This document shows, in pieces, positions 8,566 to 17,920 of a stretch of DNA of 64,000 nt. Source of the DNA: Paraburkholderia gardini (lineage in GTDB: Bacteria > Pseudomonadota > Gammaproteobacteria > Burkholderiales > Burkholderiaceae); NCBI RefSeq assembly GCF_907164575.1, contig NZ_CAJQYY010000014.1, positions 89,565-153,564 of the forward strand, given 5' to 3'. How positions within the stretch are numbered: the first letter of the stretch is position 1; the number at the start of each line of letters is the position of its first letter. The notes below the pieces were generated by a model. That model ran no database searches. It was not told the DNA's origin and saw nothing but the letters and a program-made list of their open reading frames with translations. The position numbers and the translations under genes were made by a program.

Positions 8566-8583
8566 TTAGAAACCAGTTTCTAA
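8566..8583. promoter_or_regulatory. PsrA-like operator palindrome
   Basis: TTAGAAACCAGTTTCTAA is a perfect inverted repeat of 8-bp arms around CA. Its core GAAAC-N2-GTTTC fits the published PsrA consensus (G/C)AAAC-N2-4-GTTT(G/C) of Pseudomonas fatty-acid regulators. It lies 87 bases upstream of the TetR gene that heads the beta-oxidation operon, near an AT-rich TAATAAAG (minus strand) that could be part of the promoter. Confidence 0.62.
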
Positions 8584-8751
8584 CTGGCCTCCAATTTTGC
8601 GGCATCCGTCAATCGGACGAGGCGTAATTTTCGGGATTGTTCGCTCATGCCGCTTAATGACAGTTTTACCGGCTCGACGCGCCGGTGTATCCAGGTGAAT
8701 TACCCGGATTGCGCCGGCCTGCCGGAAAGGCTCGGCGATGACTTTCGCAGG

Positions 8752-8780
8752 CTGACGACCCGGCAGAGCCCGGGCGTCAG
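8752..8780 (-). terminator. Stem-loop overlapping the cardiolipin synthase stop codon
   Basis: CTGACG-a-CCCGG (8752-8763) pairs with CCGGGCGTCAG (8770-8780): eleven base pairs with a one-base bulge and a short loop. It includes the stop codon at 8777-8779. No U-run follows on the minus strand, so it is only a weak candidate for termination or transcript-end protection. Confidence 0.35.
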
Positions 8781-10036
8781 TCGTAGCCGCCCACCGTCAG
8801 CACCTTCATGACCGCCCGGTACGTGTTGTAGGCCAGCCAGTTGAGGATGCGCTCGCCGCGCGGACGCGCTTCGTAGCGTGCGAGGTCGATGCGGCGCGAC
8901 TCGTCGAACGCCGTCAGGATCGCGGCGCGCAGATCGTGGATCTCGGGATCGGCCACCAGCACGACGTTCGCCTCGTTGTTGACGAGCAGGCTGAGCGCGT
9001 CGAGGTTCGACGAACCCACCGTTCCCCAGCTCGAATCGACGACCGCGACCTTGCCGTGCAGCAGCGTCCTTTCGTATTCGGCGATCTTGACGCCCGCGCG
9101 CAGCAGCGACCGGTACAGGAACGGCACCGCGTAATCGAGCGCGGCGAACTCCTTGCGCCCGATGATGAGCCGCACCTCGACGCCGCGCCGCGCCGCATGC
9201 GTGAGCGCGCGTCGCAGCTTGCGGCCCGGCATGAAGTACGGATTGGCGAGCAGCACCTCGGTGCGTGCCTGGCCAATCGCGGTCAGATACGCCTTTTCGA
9301 TCGCACGACGATTGACCAGGTTATCGCGCGCGACGAACGCCACGCACGGCAGCCCGGTTTCGCGCACGTCGCCGCGCGCGCGACGACGCATCCGCCAACG
9401 CGCGGAGCGGCCCAGATCGGGCGGCGGCTCGGCTTCCGTGCCGGGCGATTCGACCTGCCTGTATCCGATGCGAATGCGGCGCCACTGCACCTCGAACGCT
9501 TCGCGGATGTCGGTCACCACCGGCCCGCTCAGTTCGACCGCGAAGTCCCAGCGAGGATACGGCAGGCGCTCGCCGTTGTTGTCGAAGTCGTCGACGATAT
9601 TGATACCGCCGCAGTACGCGTACGTGTCGTCGATCACCGCGAGCTTGCGGTGCGTGCGTGAGAAGCCGAAGCGGCCAAAGATATGCGGGTTGTAGATGCG
9701 GTGTTCGACGCCGATCGACGGCCAGTCGTTGAAAAGCGCGAGCTTCGCGGTGCCGATGCCGTCGGTGATCACGCGTACCCGCACGCCCCGCGCGGCGGCT
9801 CTCAGCAGCGCGGCGGACACGTTCTGGCCGGCTTCGTCGTCGCAGAAGATGTACGTCTCGAGCGCGACATCGCGTGTCGCGGCGTCGATTCGACGTGTCA
9901 GCGTGTCGAAGTATTCGCTGCCCGAGCGAAAGAGCTCGACGCCGTTGCCGGTGGTGAAGCGATAGCGCCGCCAGTAACGCCGGCTGCGAAGGCTCTGGCG
10001 GAGCCGCGCGAAACGCCGCGTGGCGAGGCTCGTCAT
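8777..10036 (-). CDS. clsB: Cardiolipin synthase, phospholipase D superfamily (ClsB-type)
   Basis: This enzyme should condense phosphatidylglycerol units, or other phospholipids, into cardiolipin at the inner membrane. The 419-residue protein has two HKD motifs: THRKLAVID (His129, Lys131, Asp136) and LHGKVAVVD (His327, Lys329, Asp334). Each is followed by a GG/GS-N segment. It lacks the two N-terminal membrane helices of ClsA and has a basic N-terminus, like ClsB (YbhO). The start overlaps the nudB stop as ATGA, so the two genes are translationally coupled. Confidence 0.88.
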   Translation of the reverse strand: MTSLATRRFARLRQSLRSRRYWRRYRFTTGNGVELFRSGSEYFDTLTRRIDAATRDVALETYIFCDDEAGQNVSAALLRAAARGVRVRVITDGIGTAKLALFNDWPSIGVEHRIYNPHIFGRFGFSRTHRKLAVIDDTYAYCGGINIVDDFDNNGERLPYPRWDFAVELSGPVVTDIREAFEVQWRRIRIGYRQVESPGTEAEPPPDLGRSARWRMRRRARGDVRETGLPCVAFVARDNLVNRRAIEKAYLTAIGQARTEVLLANPYFMPGRKLRRALTHAARRGVEVRLIIGRKEFAALDYAVPFLYRSLLRAGVKIAEYERTLLHGKVAVVDSSWGTVGSSNLDALSLLVNNEANVVLVADPEIHDLRAAILTAFDESRRIDLARYEARPRGERILNWLAYNTYRAVMKVLTVGGYD

Positions 10037-10509
10037 CCCAGGCGCGCTGCGAGGCGCGTCGGCAGTTGCAGGATGGCTTCCCGGTTCGACGATGAGAAGC
10101 AGCGCGCAGCCGCCTGCTCGTACGGCAACCAGGCGTAAGCGGTGTGCTCGCGCGGTGCGAGTGTCACCTCGATGCGGCCTGGCACCTGAAGGCTGAACCA
10201 GTGCTCGACGTTACGCGTCACGCCTTCTGCATAACGATGGCGCCACACCGGGTAAATCTCGTATTCGATCTGATGTTGCCAGTCGAGCAACGCGCTGGCC
10301 GGCACCCCGGGCGAACCGGTGACGATACCCGTTTCCTCACCGACTTCACGCATGGCCGTTTCGACGATGGGCTCGTCGACGTGATCCTTCGATCCCGTCA
10401 CGGATTGCCAGAAGCCCGGCCGGTCGGCCCGTTCGATAATCAGCACGTCGAGTTGCGGCGTATGGATGACGACAAGAACAGACTCCGGAATCTTCGGCGG
10501 TTTCGGCAT
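10033..10509 (-). CDS. nudB: Dihydroneopterin triphosphate diphosphatase NudB
   Basis: This is a 158-residue Nudix hydrolase. The Nudix box runs from about residue 39 (GSKDHVDEP) to REVGEETGI (54-62), with all the conserved glutamates. NudB removes pyrophosphate from 7,8-dihydroneopterin triphosphate in folate synthesis. The call over other Nudix enzymes rests on length, on the start PKIPESVLVVIHTP, and on the position downstream of aspS, which is conserved in this group. The stop overlaps the cardiolipin synthase start by four bases. Confidence 0.85.
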   Translation of the reverse strand: MPKPPKIPESVLVVIHTPQLDVLIIERADRPGFWQSVTGSKDHVDEPIVETAMREVGEETGIVTGSPGVPASALLDWQHQIEYEIYPVWRHRYAEGVTRNVEHWFSLQVPGRIEVTLAPREHTAYAWLPYEQAAARCFSSSNREAILQLPTRLAARLG

Positions 10510-10607
10510 GGTGATCGGTAATCAGGCAACGCACCGTGCACGCGCAGGGTACGCACGATACGTGTCACTCAGTGGATCGGGTTCGCTTCGACTGTAACGC
10601 ATAAAGA

Positions 10608-10634
10608 GAAAAAGGCGCATGGCGCGCCTTTTTC
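10608..10634 (-). terminator. Rho-independent terminator after aspS
   Basis: GAAAAAGGCGC (10608-10618) and GCGCCTTTTTC (10624-10634) form a perfect 11-bp stem with loop ATGGC. The poly-A/poly-U flanks are part of the stem, so it could work in both directions. It lies 41 bases past the aspS stop and about 100 bases before the nudB start. Confidence 0.8.
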
Positions 10635-10674
10635 CCTGATGCAGCTGAAGCCGGTTCGGACGCCCGGCGAACGC

Positions 10675-12477
10675 TTACTGAACCTTCGGTTCCGGCTGAC
10701 GCAGACGGATGTGGAGTTCGCGCAGCTGGCGCTCGTCCACTTCGCTCGGCGCCTGCGTAAGCAGGTCTTGCGCGCGTTGCGTCTTCGGGAACGCGATCAC
10801 GTCGCGGATCGAATCGGCGCGCGCCATCATCGTCACGATGCGGTCGAGACCGAACGCGATACCGCCGTGCGGCGGCGCGCCGTACTGCAGCGCGTCGAGC
10901 AGGAAGCCGAACTTCGCACGGGCTTCCTCGGCGTTGATCTTGAGCGCGCGGAACACCTTGCTCTGCACTTCTTCCTGATAGATACGAACCGAACCGCCGC
11001 CGATTTCCCAGCCGTTCAGCACCATGTCGTAGGCCTTCGCGAGGCAGCGGCCCGGATCCGTTTCCAGATATTCCAGGTGCTCGTCCTTCGGGCTCGTGAA
11101 CGGATGGTGAGCGGCAACGTGGCGCGCTTCTTCCTCGTCGTACTCGAACATCGGGAAATCGACCACCCACAGCGGTTTCCAGCCGTCCTCGACGAGGCTG
11201 TTCGCCTTGCCGAATTCCGAATGGCCGATCTTCAGACGCAGCGCGCCGAGGCTGTCGTTCACCACCTTCGCGCGGTCTGCCGCGAAGAAAATGATGTCGC
11301 CGTCCTGCGCGCCGGTGCGCTCGAGGATCGCCGCGATCGACGCATCGTGCAGGTTCTTGACGATCGGGCTTTGCAGACCGTCACGACCTTTCGCGGCTTC
11401 GTTGACCTTGACCCACGCGAGACCCTTCGCGCCATAGATACGCACGAATTCCGTGTAGCTGTCGATGTCGCCACGCGAAAGCTCGCCGCCCTTCGGCACG
11501 CGCAGCGCCGCGACGCGGCCGTCTTTCGTGTTGGCCGGCGCGCTGAACACCTTGAAGTCGACATCCTTCATGACATCGGTCAGGTCGGTGAATTCGAGCT
11601 TCACGCGCAGGTCCGGTTTGTCCGAACCGAAACGGCGCATGGCTTCCGAATACAGCATGACCGGGAATTTCTCGTCGAGCTGAACGCCGATCGTTTCCTT
11701 GAACACGTGACGGATCATCGCTTCAAACAGATCGCGGATTTCCTGTTCGGTGAGGAACGAGGTTTCGCAGTCGATCTGCGTGAATTCCGGCTGACGGTCG
11801 GCGCGCAGGTCTTCGTCGCGGAAGCACTTGACGATCTGGTAGTAGCGGTCGAAGTTCGCCACCATCAGCAGTTGCTTGAACAGTTGCGGCGACTGCGGCA
11901 GCGCGAAGAACTGGCCCGGGTTCGTGCGCGACGGCACGAGGTAATCGCGCGCGCCTTCCGGCGTGCTCTTGGTGAGCATCGGCGTTTCGATGTCGATGAA
12001 ACCTTGCGCGTCGAGGTACTTGCGCACTTCCATCGCCACGCGATAGCGCAGTCGCAGGTTGTGCTGCATCTGCGGACGGCGCAGGTCGAGCACACGATGC
12101 GTGAGGCGCGTGGTTTCCGACAGGTTGTCGTCGTCGAGCTGGAACGGCGGCGTGACCGATGCGTTCAGCACCGTCAGTTCGTGGCACAGCACTTCGATCT
12201 TGCCGCTCTTCAGGCCGGCGTTCACCGTGCCTTCCGGACGGTTGCGGACAACGCCCTGAACGCGCACGCAGAACTCGTTACGCACGCCTTCGGCGATCTT
12301 GAACATCTCCGCGCGGTCCGGATCGCAGACGACCTGAACGAGGCCTTCGCGATCGCGCAGGTCGATGAAGATGACGCCGCCGTGGTCGCGACGACGGCTC
12401 ACCCAGCCGCACAGCGACACGGTTTGGCCCAGCAGGTGTTCGGTCACCAGACCGCAGTATTCAGATCTCATCGACAT
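10675..12477 (-). CDS. aspS: Aspartyl-tRNA synthetase
   Basis: This 600-residue class II synthetase charges tRNA(Asp). It has the N-terminal OB-fold anticodon domain ([20 protein letters not shown]) and class II motif 2 ([21 protein letters not shown]). A GAD insertion domain occupies the middle, and motif 3 is [13 protein letters not shown] near the C-terminus. The bacterial-type insertion and length fit. A GTG/ATG cluster at the start leaves two residues of uncertainty (MSMRSEYC or MRSEYC). It is the third gene of the FmdB-DUF502-aspS set and is closed by the terminator at 10608. Confidence 0.97.
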   Translation of the reverse strand: MSMRSEYCGLVTEHLLGQTVSLCGWVSRRRDHGGVIFIDLRDREGLVQVVCDPDRAEMFKIAEGVRNEFCVRVQGVVRNRPEGTVNAGLKSGKIEVLCHELTVLNASVTPPFQLDDDNLSETTRLTHRVLDLRRPQMQHNLRLRYRVAMEVRKYLDAQGFIDIETPMLTKSTPEGARDYLVPSRTNPGQFFALPQSPQLFKQLLMVANFDRYYQIVKCFRDEDLRADRQPEFTQIDCETSFLTEQEIRDLFEAMIRHVFKETIGVQLDEKFPVMLYSEAMRRFGSDKPDLRVKLEFTDLTDVMKDVDFKVFSAPANTKDGRVAALRVPKGGELSRGDIDSYTEFVRIYGAKGLAWVKVNEAAKGRDGLQSPIVKNLHDASIAAILERTGAQDGDIIFFAADRAKVVNDSLGALRLKIGHSEFGKANSLVEDGWKPLWVVDFPMFEYDEEEARHVAAHHPFTSPKDEHLEYLETDPGRCLAKAYDMVLNGWEIGGGSVRIYQEEVQSKVFRALKINAEEARAKFGFLLDALQYGAPPHGGIAFGLDRIVTMMARADSIRDVIAFPKTQRAQDLLTQAPSEVDERQLRELHIRLRQPEPKVQ

Positions 12478-12540
12478 GATGTTTGTCTTTCGTTTTGCAT
12501 TGATCGAACGGTGCGCGCCGGCTAGCGACGCGCTCCGGCA

Positions 12541-13203
12541 TTACAGCGGAGGTTCGATGGGGGTAGCGCGGCGCACCGGCGCCGGCTGCACGGGCACGGA
12601 CGGCGCCACGACACCCATCGAAACGATGTACTTGAGCGCGGCGTCGACCGTCATATCGAGTTCGACGACCTCGCTCTTCGGCACCATCAGGAAGAAGCCG
12701 GACGTCGGATTCGGCGTCGTGGGCACGTACACGCTCACGTGTTCTTCCTTCAGGTGGTTGACCACGTCGCCGCCGGGAATGCCCGTCAGAAACGCGATCG
12801 TGTAGGAACCCTTGCGCGGATACTCGATCAGCAACGCCTTGCGAAACGCGTTGCCGCTGCTGGAAAGCAGCGTGTCCGACACCTGCTTCACGCTGGTATA
12901 GATCGGACCGACCACCGGGATATGACGCACGACGACTTCCCACCACTTCACGAGCGTCTGCCCGATGAAGTTCTGCGTCAATAGTCCGACGATAAAAATA
13001 AACGCGATCGTCAGCACCGCGCCGAGCCCCGGCAGGCGGAACCCGAGCGCGCGCTCCGGCTGCCAGGATTCCGGCAGCAGCAGCAGCGTCTGGTCCATCG
13101 TGCCGATGATGAGGCCCAGCACCCACAGGGTGATGGCGAGCGGCACCAGCACCAGCAGGCCAGTCAGGAACACCGATTTGAGCGTCGTCTTTTTCGTCGT
13201 CAT
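12541..13203 (-). CDS. DUF502 family inner-membrane protein
   Basis: This 220-residue protein has two hydrophobic segments, about residues 10-34 (VFLTGLLVLVPLAITLWVLG) and 58-80 (GLGAVLTIAFIFIVGLLTQ). A soluble domain follows with GSYTIAFLTGIPGG and VPTTPNPTSGFFLMVP, which mark DUF502. The C-terminus is proline-rich. Its biochemical role is unknown. The gene sits between the FmdB and aspS genes with short gaps, an arrangement recurrent in this bacterial group. Confidence 0.88.
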   Translation of the reverse strand: MTTKKTTLKSVFLTGLLVLVPLAITLWVLGLIIGTMDQTLLLLPESWQPERALGFRLPGLGAVLTIAFIFIVGLLTQNFIGQTLVKWWEVVVRHIPVVGPIYTSVKQVSDTLLSSSGNAFRKALLIEYPRKGSYTIAFLTGIPGGDVVNHLKEEHVSVYVPTTPNPTSGFFLMVPKSEVVELDMTVDAALKYIVSMGVVAPSVPVQPAPVRRATPIEPPL

Positions 13204-13275
13204 GTGTAGCGCCAGTGAACCGCGCGGGATCGATCCGCCGCGGTGTGCTTGTCGCCCTTGCGGGCTGCGATGCTG

Positions 13276-13644
13276 TTATGCGCTGTCCGCGCCCGAACTC
13301 GATGCGGGCGCCGCGGCGGCCGGCGTGGCCGGCGTGGCTTTGCCGCTGTCCGTGCCAGCAGGCGACGAACCCGCTTCGCTCTTGCCGCTCCCGGCCTTCG
13401 CCGGTTCGGCGGCGCCGTTTTCACCGGCGGCGGGCTTCGCGGCTGCATTCGCGCCGCCCGAGCCACCGCGAAAGTCGGTGACGTACCAGCCCGAGCCCTT
13501 CAGCTGGAAACCCGCGGCCGTAACCTGTTTGCGGAACGCGTCTTTGCCGCATTCCGGGCATTGCGTCAGCGGGGCGTCGCTCATCTTCTGAAGCACGTCC
13601 TTCCCAAAGCCGCATGATTCACAACGATAAGCGTAGATCGGCAT
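13276..13644 (-). CDS. FmdB-family zinc ribbon protein
   Basis: This 122-residue protein starts MPIYAYRCESCG and has a second pair in CPECG. The four cysteines should bind one zinc ion in a small ribbon typical of FmdB regulatory proteins. After about residue 60 it becomes low-complexity, rich in Ala, Gly, Ser and Pro. The start at 13644 is firm, because the family always begins MPIY. Upstream in-frame codons encode unrelated sequence. It is the first gene before DUF502 and aspS. Its regulatory target is unknown. Confidence 0.9.
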   Translation of the reverse strand: MPIYAYRCESCGFGKDVLQKMSDAPLTQCPECGKDAFRKQVTAAGFQLKGSGWYVTDFRGGSGGANAAAKPAAGENGAAEPAKAGSGKSEAGSSPAGTDSGKATPATPAAAAPASSSGADSA

Positions 13645-13784
13645 GATCTTTATTCCCTGCGAAAAATCCTGTAAACGCCTGCAAAGCCTTGAATTATAGC
13701 CGCAAACGGTTTGCCGCCCCGGAAATCGGGGCCTGCGGCGGGACAGACCCGCCGTGGCACTAAATGGGGGCGTTGCAGCCCGGA

Positions 13785-14444
13785 TCAAGCTGCTGCAACC
13801 CCGCGGCGACGCCATGTCATCCAGCGTTCACGCCCGGCGAATACCGGTATCGAATCCGCGACGGCCTCGTCTTCGATCAGCTCGAAATGCGGCACCAGCA
13901 AGGCTTCCAGCTCCTCACGCTCGATGCCGAATGGCGGCCCTTTCGGCGTCGCGCCGAGAAAGTAGAAGCCGGCGAGCAACGCCCCTGCCGGCAGCAACGC
14001 GGCCATTCGCTGCGCATAATCGCCCCAGCGGGCTTTCGGCAGCGCACAGAGAAACGCGCGCTCGTAGATCCAGGCTGGCGTGAACGGCGGCTCATACACG
14101 AAGAAATCCGCCTGTTCGACGACTGACGCGTAGGCGCCCAACTGCTTGCGCGCGGCGGCGACCGCGTTCGGCGAGAAATCGATGGCGCGCACCTGACGCC
14201 CTTCCTGCCCGAGCGCGAGTGCTTCCCATGCGCTGCCGCAGCCGGGAATCAGCACGGCACCTTCTGCGTGCCTTGCCGCGAAAGCCTTGAACGCTGGCGG
14301 CACGCCCGCCTGATCCCACGGCATGAAACCGCGCTCGAAGCGCTCGTCCCAGAACGCAGGCGAATCCGGATCGCGCGAGACGAATTCCGGCGCAGTCTGG
14401 CGCGCGCCGGAGGGCAGCGGAGGACGGTTTGAATCAGCGTTCAT
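13785..14444 (-). CDS. SAM-dependent methyltransferase, thiopurine S-methyltransferase (TPMT) family
   Basis: This 219-residue protein starts MNADSNRPPLPSG. The region FWDERFERGFMPWDQAGVPPAF is characteristic of TPMT-like enzymes. The SAM loop is VLIPGCGSAWEA (about 64-74), followed by acidic AIDFS and the downstream YERAFLCALP. GGGAG lies before the ATG. The substrate may be a small thiol, selenium or tellurium compound, or another nucleophile, and is not shown by the sequence. It follows ubiB on the same strand with a 35-bp gap. Confidence 0.85.
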   Translation of the reverse strand: MNADSNRPPLPSGARQTAPEFVSRDPDSPAFWDERFERGFMPWDQAGVPPAFKAFAARHAEGAVLIPGCGSAWEALALGQEGRQVRAIDFSPNAVAAARKQLGAYASVVEQADFFVYEPPFTPAWIYERAFLCALPKARWGDYAQRMAALLPAGALLAGFYFLGATPKGPPFGIEREELEALLVPHFELIEDEAVADSIPVFAGRERWMTWRRRGVAAA

Positions 14445-14479
14445 CGATATCTCCCGGTCAGGCCAGGGTCGGGCAACGA

Positions 14480-16060
14480 TCACCCGCCATACAACATCGC
14501 CAGCCAGACGCGTGCGACCACCGCGCCGATGCCCGCGGCAATGCCGAACATCAGCAGCCCCTGCAGCAGCCGGTTGGTCCGCTTCTGCTCCAGCAGGATC
14601 ATGCGCATGACGTCGTTGTGCGGCTGGCCGTGCTGGGCGTCGTGGCGCGACGCCAGCGCGTGATGGATCAGGCGCGGCAGTTGCGGCAGCGTCTTGCTCC
14701 ACTGCGGCGCTTCGATCTTGAGCCGCTCGTACCATCCGGACAGCCCGATCTGCTCGTTCATCCAGCGTTCGAGATACGGTTTTGCCGTTTTCCACAGATC
14801 AAGCTCGGGATCGAGCGAGCGGCCCAGACCCTCGACGTTCAGCATCGTCTTTTGCAGCAGCACGAGCTGCGGCTGGATCTCGACGTTAAAGCGCCGCGAC
14901 GTCGAGAAGAGACGCAGCAGCACCTGACCGAGCGAAATATCCTTCAGCGCGCGATCGAAGTAGGGTTCGCATACCGCGCGAATCGCGCTTTCGAGTTCTT
15001 CGACGCGGGTCGTTTTCGGCACCCAGCCGGACTCCAGATGCAGCGTCGCGACGCGGTGGTAGTCGCGCTTGAAGAACGCGAGAAAGTTCTGCGCGAGATA
15101 GTTTTTATCGAAGTCCGACAGCGCGCCGATGATGCCGAAATCAAGCGCGATATAGCGCCCGAAGTGCCTGGGGTCGAGACTCACCTGGATGTTGCCCGGG
15201 TGCATGTCGGCGTGAAAAAAACCGTCGCGGAACACCTGGGTAAAGAAAATCTCGACCCCTTCGCGCGCCAGCTTCGGAATATCGACGCCTGCCGCGCGCA
15301 GCGTTTCCACCTGGCTGATCGGCACACCGACCATCCGCTCCATCACGAGCACATTGGGTGTGCAGAATTCCCAGTACATCTCGGGCACGAGCAGCAGGTC
15401 CAGCCCGGCGAAATTGCGGCGCAGCTGGCTGCCGTTCGCGGCCTCACGCATCAGGTCGAGTTCGTCGTGCAGGTATTTGTCGAATTCGCCGACCACCTCG
15501 CGCGGCTTCAGGCGCTTGCCGTCCGCCCACAGACGCTCGGCCCACACGGCGAGATCGCGCATGAGCGCGAGATCGGAATCGATCACAGGCAGCATGTTCG
15601 GCCGCAGCACCTTGACCGCCACCGGCTTGCCCGCGTGCTGACCGGCCTTCACCTTCGCGAAGTGCACCTGCGCGATCGACGCGCTCGCCACCGGCACCCG
15701 CTCGAAATCGTCGAACAGCACACCGACGGGCGCGCCCAGCGATTTTTCGACGATCGCGATCGCGACATCCGAATCGAACGGTGGCACCTGATCCTGGAGC
15801 TTCGCAAGTTCGTTGGCGATATCGACGGGGAGCAGATCGCGCCGCGTGGACAGCACCTGACCGAACTTCACGAAGATCGGCCCGAGGCTTTCGAGCGCCA
15901 GACGAAGACGCACGCCCGGCGGTTGCTCGAACTTGCGGCCGATCGTGGTGATACGCAGCAGCAGACGCACGCGCCGGTCGTTGACGCGGCTCAACATCAT
16001 TTCGTCAAGACCAAAACGGATGACGGTAAAGAATATTTTTAGAAAGCGCAGAAAACGCAT
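14480..16060 (-). CDS. ubiB: Ubiquinone biosynthesis protein UbiB (ABC1/ADCK atypical kinase)
   Basis: This 526-residue protein has the ABC1-family marks [16 protein letters not shown] (the KxGQ motif near residue 65), AVKVLRP with the nucleotide-binding lysine, [11 protein letters not shown], and [10 protein letters not shown]. Two hydrophobic C-terminal helices (about 498-523) anchor it in the inner membrane. UbiB supports aerobic coenzyme Q synthesis, probably by ATPase activity that extracts lipid intermediates. ubiJ is 15 bases upstream and ubiE lies further up on the same strand, so the Q-synthesis genes are grouped. Confidence 0.95.
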   Translation of the reverse strand: MRFLRFLKIFFTVIRFGLDEMMLSRVNDRRVRLLLRITTIGRKFEQPPGVRLRLALESLGPIFVKFGQVLSTRRDLLPVDIANELAKLQDQVPPFDSDVAIAIVEKSLGAPVGVLFDDFERVPVASASIAQVHFAKVKAGQHAGKPVAVKVLRPNMLPVIDSDLALMRDLAVWAERLWADGKRLKPREVVGEFDKYLHDELDLMREAANGSQLRRNFAGLDLLLVPEMYWEFCTPNVLVMERMVGVPISQVETLRAAGVDIPKLAREGVEIFFTQVFRDGFFHADMHPGNIQVSLDPRHFGRYIALDFGIIGALSDFDKNYLAQNFLAFFKRDYHRVATLHLESGWVPKTTRVEELESAIRAVCEPYFDRALKDISLGQVLLRLFSTSRRFNVEIQPQLVLLQKTMLNVEGLGRSLDPELDLWKTAKPYLERWMNEQIGLSGWYERLKIEAPQWSKTLPQLPRLIHHALASRHDAQHGQPHNDVMRMILLEQKRTNRLLQGLLMFGIAAGIGAVVARVWLAMLYGG

Positions 16061-16075
16061 CGTAGAGCCCGGTGA

Positions 16076-16720
16076 CTAGCGCGTGCCGCGCGAAGTGGCG
16101 GCTCCGCCCGACGCATCGGCGTCACGGGCTTCAACCTTGTGTTCAAGACGTTCGACGCGCTTTTCGACGCGCGCCAGCGCATCGCGCGCCCGGGCGAGTT
16201 CGGCGTTGAAGTCGTCGAGCGCCGTGCGCCGCACCAGTTGCGGCTTTTCGTCGAGCAGATATTCCGCGACCGAATCGAGCAGATTGCGGCCCGTGCGAAG
16301 CGCCTGCCCGTGCGCCGACCGTGCCAGCGAAGCGACGCGCACCGCCGGGCCGTCGCCGATCAGTTTCGCGAGATCTTCTTCCGGCTCCCAGCGTAGATGC
16401 TCGGCGAGCTTCGCGATCACCGTGGCGAATTCGGCATCGCCCTCGATCTTCACGTGCTTCATGACCGCGGCCTGACCGCCCTGCACGAACGCGGGCAGCG
16501 CATCCGACGGCACGGACACCACGACGTCGAACTGCTGCGTGACGGATTCGTCGACCGCGGACAGATAGCCGTCCGGCCCGACGAGCAGTATCAGCGTGAC
16601 AGGCGAACAGGTGAGCCGGGCGGTCTTGCCGGCGTAGGGAGCGAGGCGCTCGCGTGCCCACGATTCGCGGGCGAGCAGATGGTTGACGGCAGCAGCGAAG
16701 GGCTTGGCGGCGAGGGTCAT
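16076..16720 (-). CDS. ubiJ: Ubiquinone biosynthesis accessory factor UbiJ (SCP2 domain)
   Basis: This 214-residue protein has an SCP2-like lipid-binding domain in roughly residues 15-115. A C-terminal coiled coil follows (RARDALARVEKRVERLEHKVEA), the arrangement known for UbiJ. UbiJ binds isoprenyl intermediates and partners UbiK in the soluble Q-synthesis complex. The position between ubiE and ubiB supports the call. The C-terminal tail (DADASGGAATSRGTR) looks disordered. Confidence 0.87.
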   Translation of the reverse strand: MTLAAKPFAAAVNHLLARESWARERLAPYAGKTARLTCSPVTLILLVGPDGYLSAVDESVTQQFDVVVSVPSDALPAFVQGGQAAVMKHVKIEGDAEFATVIAKLAEHLRWEPEEDLAKLIGDGPAVRVASLARSAHGQALRTGRNLLDSVAEYLLDEKPQLVRRTALDDFNAELARARDALARVEKRVERLEHKVEARDADASGGAATSRGTR

Positions 16721-16733
16721 CGGAAGTGGATAA

Positions 16734-16769
16734 GAAAAAACCCGCGCCGGCGATCTGCCAGCGCGGGTT
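16734..16769 (-). terminator. Rho-independent terminator after the Tim44-like gene
   Basis: On the minus strand AACCCGCGC pairs with GCGCGGGTT across a 13-base loop, and a run of six U follows (A run at 16735-16740). It lies about 105 bases past the Tim44-like stop and just before the ubiJ start, so it separates the two transcripts. Confidence 0.8.
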
Positions 16770-16874
16770 CCTATTGTAACGTCCGTTGGCTTGCGGACTG
16801 TCTATGCCGAACGGCCAGTCAGACGACCGGTGAACGATCGACCGGGTGCTTGTGCAGCGTGCCCGGCCTCCGGG

Positions 16875-17885
16875 TCAATGCTGCGCGACCTGCTGGATGC
16901 CGGCGAGCAGCCAGCCTTCGTTGGCGTGTGTCGACTTCGACAGGTTCCAGATTTCCACGAACGGCTCGGCCGAAGCGTCCGCCGTCTCGCGAATCAGGCC
17001 CGAGAAGCGCACGCTCGCCAGGTACTCGGCGCCGCGGTCCTCGACGCCCAGCAGGTCCGCGTTCAGCTGCACGACGTCCGTCTGGTTCGCCTCCCCGCCG
17101 CGCGAGGAAAGATCCACCTTCACCTCGGCGAACATTTCCGGCGTCGTGAATTCGCGGATGTCTTCCATGTTGCCGACGTCCCACGCAGCCTGCAGACGCA
17201 CGAAGTACACCTTCGCGTTACGCAGGAACGCTTCCGTGTCGAAGTTCGCGGGCACCGAAGGCGCGGCGCTGAGCGCCGGCGTACCCGACGGACCGCCCAG
17301 TGGCGCGGAATACGGGCCCGACGGCGGTGCCGTATAAGAGGGCTCGCGCGTCGAATAGCCGGTTCCGCCGGCATTTAACGTCGGCGAACCGGCGCCGCCC
17401 GCATAGGCCGGCGTACCGGCGTCACGCTTGCGCCCGATGAACTTGCGGATCAGCCAGATGGCTACCATCGCGATCAACGCGATGATGATGAAGTTCGCCA
17501 TCGCGCCGGCAAATGCCTCGCCGAGGCCGAAGTGCGACAGCAGCGCGGCGATACCGAGACCGGCGGCGAGACCTGCGATCGGGCCAAGCCAGCGCGAACG
17601 GTTCGGCGCGGGCGTGGCACCCGGCGCCGGTTGCGCGCGCTGCGCCTGGGCGCCTTGTGCCGATTGCTGCGCGGGTTGTGCGGGCTGCGCCGGCGGCGGC
17701 GTGGTGGAACGCTGCATGGTGTTCGACTGGCGGCCGAAGCTACGCCCACCGCCCATGCGACGCGCCTCGGCGTCGAGCGAGGCGAGCGTTCCGGCCATGA
17801 TCAGACCGACCATCGCCAGCAGTCCGATTCGCCTCGCCCAGGAACCCGATTTCTTACGGGAAGCTAACACAACGGAATCAGACAT
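16875..17885 (-). CDS. Tim44-like domain membrane protein
   Basis: This 336-residue protein has an N-terminal hydrophobic segment (about 20-36) ending near LDAEARRMGGGRSFG. A Pro/Gln/Ala-rich linker follows, then a membrane segment (about 118-145, ANFIIIALIAMVAIWLIR). The C-terminal Tim44-like domain runs from about 215 (FDTEAFLRNAKVYFVRLQAAWD) to the end. In mitochondria Tim44 tethers the import motor. The bacterial homologues are membrane proteins of unknown role. It is transcribed with ubiE upstream, 35 bases away. Confidence 0.87.
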   Translation of the reverse strand: MSDSVVLASRKKSGSWARRIGLLAMVGLIMAGTLASLDAEARRMGGGRSFGRQSNTMQRSTTPPPAQPAQPAQQSAQGAQAQRAQPAPGATPAPNRSRWLGPIAGLAAGLGIAALLSHFGLGEAFAGAMANFIIIALIAMVAIWLIRKFIGRKRDAGTPAYAGGAGSPTLNAGGTGYSTREPSYTAPPSGPYSAPLGGPSGTPALSAAPSVPANFDTEAFLRNAKVYFVRLQAAWDVGNMEDIREFTTPEMFAEVKVDLSSRGGEANQTDVVQLNADLLGVEDRGAEYLASVRFSGLIRETADASAEPFVEIWNLSKSTHANEGWLLAGIQQVAQH

Positions 17886-17920
17886 TTTTCACATTCCTTA
17901 AAAAACAATGATTTAGGACG

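Noticed and set aside
10639..12525. 628-codon open frame opposite aspS
   Set aside because: A shadow frame; the minus strand has all class II synthetase motifs.
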